Shown here piece by piece: positions 14,018 through 14,835 of a DNA stretch of 14,835 bases; position 1 is the stretch's first letter, and the number at the start of each line of letters is the position of its first letter. The position numbers and the translations under genes are program-made. The DNA is taken from contig LIBD01000011.1 of assembly GCA_001437855.1 (NCBI GenBank), forward strand, positions 1 through 14,835, read 5' to 3'. The DNA comes from Actinobacteria bacterium BACL4 MAG-120820-bin23. Lineage in GTDB: Bacteria > Actinomycetota > Actinomycetes > Nanopelagicales > Nanopelagicaceae. Under the pieces are notes generated by a model. That model saw nothing but the letters and a program-made list of their open reading frames with translations. It was not told the origin of the DNA and searched no databases.

Positions 14018-14524
14018 ATGAGCGCAAATACCGAAATCGGATATCGCGGTGCTACCGCATGTGTTGCTGCCGGAATTTCTTACCGACAATTAGATTATTG
14101 GGCACGCACAGGTTTAGTTGAACCAGGTGTTAGGGGAGCTGCAGGATCTGGCTCACAGCGACTATATGGTTTTAGAGATATTTTAGTTTTAAAAATAGTG
14201 AAGCGTTTACTAGATACTGGTGTATCGCTGCAAAATATTAGAACTGCAGTTGAGCACTTAAGAGAGCGTGGTGTTTCAGATTTGGAAAGCATCACCCTGA
14301 TGAGCGATGGTGCTTCAATTTATGAGTGCACTAGCGCAGATGAGATTGTAGATTTACTGCAGGGCGGCCAGGGAGTATTTGGCATTGCAATCGGTAAGGT
14401 CTGGACTGAGGTGGAAGGTTCGCTATCTACCTTGCAAGGGGAGAGTTTAACCGACGGCAGTTTGGTTATTAGTGGCGAAACTAACGATGAGCTAGCCCAA
14501 CGTAGAAAACTAAAAGGGGCCTAA
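14018..14524 (+). CDS. MerR-family regulator, second of the locus
   Basis: DNA-binding transcription regulator corresponding in position and sequence style to mycobacterial Rv1830, linked there to cell-cycle or growth control. The 168-residue product has an N-terminal MerR winged-helix domain at about 8-80: GYRGATACVAAGISYRQLDYWARTGLVEP, QRLYGFRDILVLKIVKRLLDTGVSL. The G-x-Y-R-x-F motif of standard MerR proteins is replaced by S-Q-R-L-Y-G-F-R. A C-terminal alpha/beta part (about 95-168) contains GASIYECTSADEIVDLLQGGQGVFGIAIGKVW; no cysteine metal site is seen. It ends 42 bases before gcvP. The target genes cannot be read from the window; autoregulation and control of gcvP are possibilities only. 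Confidence 0.87.
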   Translation: MSANTEIGYRGATACVAAGISYRQLDYWARTGLVEPGVRGAAGSGSQRLYGFRDILVLKIVKRLLDTGVSLQNIRTAVEHLRERGVSDLESITLMSDGASIYECTSADEIVDLLQGGQGVFGIAIGKVWTEVEGSLSTLQGESLTDGSLVISGETNDELAQRRKLKGA

Positions 14525-14558
14525 ACCAAATACCATTACTTCCCTAACTTATTGAATC

Positions 14559-14564
14559 GGGGAG
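14559..14564 (+). promoter_or_regulatory. Shine-Dalgarno that favours the gcvP GTG start
   Basis: GGGGAG stands two bases before GTG 14567. The same GGGGAG with the same two-base gap precedes gcvH at 11820, which supports 14567 rather than GTG 14564 or TTG 14552. Confidence 0.5.
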
Positions 14565-14566
14565 TG

Positions 14567-14835
14567 GTGTCAGAAAGATCTAAGTTTGTCGACCGTCATA
14601 TCGGTCCCAATGAGTATCAGCTCAATACCATGCTCATGGAATTAGGTTATAAAGATCTAGATTCTTTCATCACTGCAGTTGTGCCAAAAAATATTCATAT
14701 CAAAGGCGAGATAGAAAAGTCTTTACCAGTGGGAATTTCTGAAGTAGATGCAATTAATGAGATTTCTAAGATAGCAAGAAAAAATATGGTATATAAATCT
14801 CTTATCGGCACTGGTTATTATGGGACCATTACGCC
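14567..14835 (+). CDS. gcvP: Glycine dehydrogenase (decarboxylating), P protein, 5' part
   Basis: PLP-dependent enzyme that decarboxylates glycine and loads the remainder onto lipoyl-GcvH. Only the first 89 codons are in the window; the frame is open to the right edge, where a full gene would need over 900 codons. The N-terminus is diagnostic: FVDRHIGPNEYQLNTMLMELG (residues about 7-27), then VVPKNIHIK, LPVGISEVDAINEI and the conserved LIGTGYYGTITP at the edge. GTG 14567 gives M-S-E-R-S-K before FVDRHIG; GTG 14564 and TTG 14552 are alternatives. The gap after the merR gene is only 42 bases, with no clear promoter, so it may be read through from the regulator or have its own weak promoter. Confidence 0.95.
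   Translation, partial: MSERSKFVDRHIGPNEYQLNTMLMELGYKDLDSFITAVVPKNIHIKGEIEKSLPVGISEVDAINEISKIARKNMVYKSLIGTGYYGTIT

Overview
The window is a gene-dense stretch of chromosome from a streamlined actinobacterium of fairly low GC. By eye it is in the low-to-mid 40s % GC, with scpA and part of rluB visibly richer. The gene order matches two conserved actinobacterial clusters. The first is recN-pyrG-xerD-parA-scpA-scpB-rluB-(aroH-tyrA)-cmk-der. The second is pgsA-like/gcvH/garA/ftsR/DUF151 nuclease/merR/gcvP. In Mycobacterium tuberculosis the counterparts are, from memory, Rv1696-Rv1713 and Rv1822-Rv1832, which are separate loci. Here they are joined directly, with the last Der codons overlapping the next start. 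Modest GC, very short spacers and a cmk-der fusion suggest a freshwater or marine small-genome lineage such as Candidatus Nanopelagicales (acI). That placement is inference.

Layout. Positions 1-3096: the 3' part of recN (DNA repair), then pyrG (CTP synthase). Positions 3086-5342: xerD on the plus strand converges with a minus-strand pair, parA followed by a ribbon-helix-helix protein. Positions 5402-7606: scpA, scpB and rluB, divergent from parA. Positions 7607-7851: an AT-rich spacer with repeated TATCG-centred boxes and an inverted repeat, the only sizeable non-coding stretch. Positions 7852-11283: aroH-type chorismate mutase, prephenate dehydrogenase with an ACT domain, and a fused cytidylate kinase/GTPase Der. 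Positions 11276-14835: a CDP-alcohol phosphatidyltransferase, gcvH, a GarA/OdhI-like FHA protein, an FtsR-like MerR regulator, a bifunctional-nuclease-domain protein, a second MerR regulator, and the start of gcvP, which runs off the right edge.

Functional links. XerD, ParA plus its RHH partner, and ScpAB form a chromosome-segregation group. AroH and TyrA supply adjacent steps of tyrosine synthesis. GcvH and GcvP bracket a regulatory block (FHA switch, two MerR proteins). No mobile element, CRISPR array, tRNA or rRNA was seen. Several transcription units show a TAnnnT hexamer exactly six bases before the start codon (parA, scpA, aroH, cmk-der), the pattern expected of leaderless actinobacterial transcripts. 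The genes are mostly housekeeping. The points most worth a second look are the boxed spacer before aroH, the ParA-RHH cassette, and the altered phospho-switch region of the GarA-like protein.
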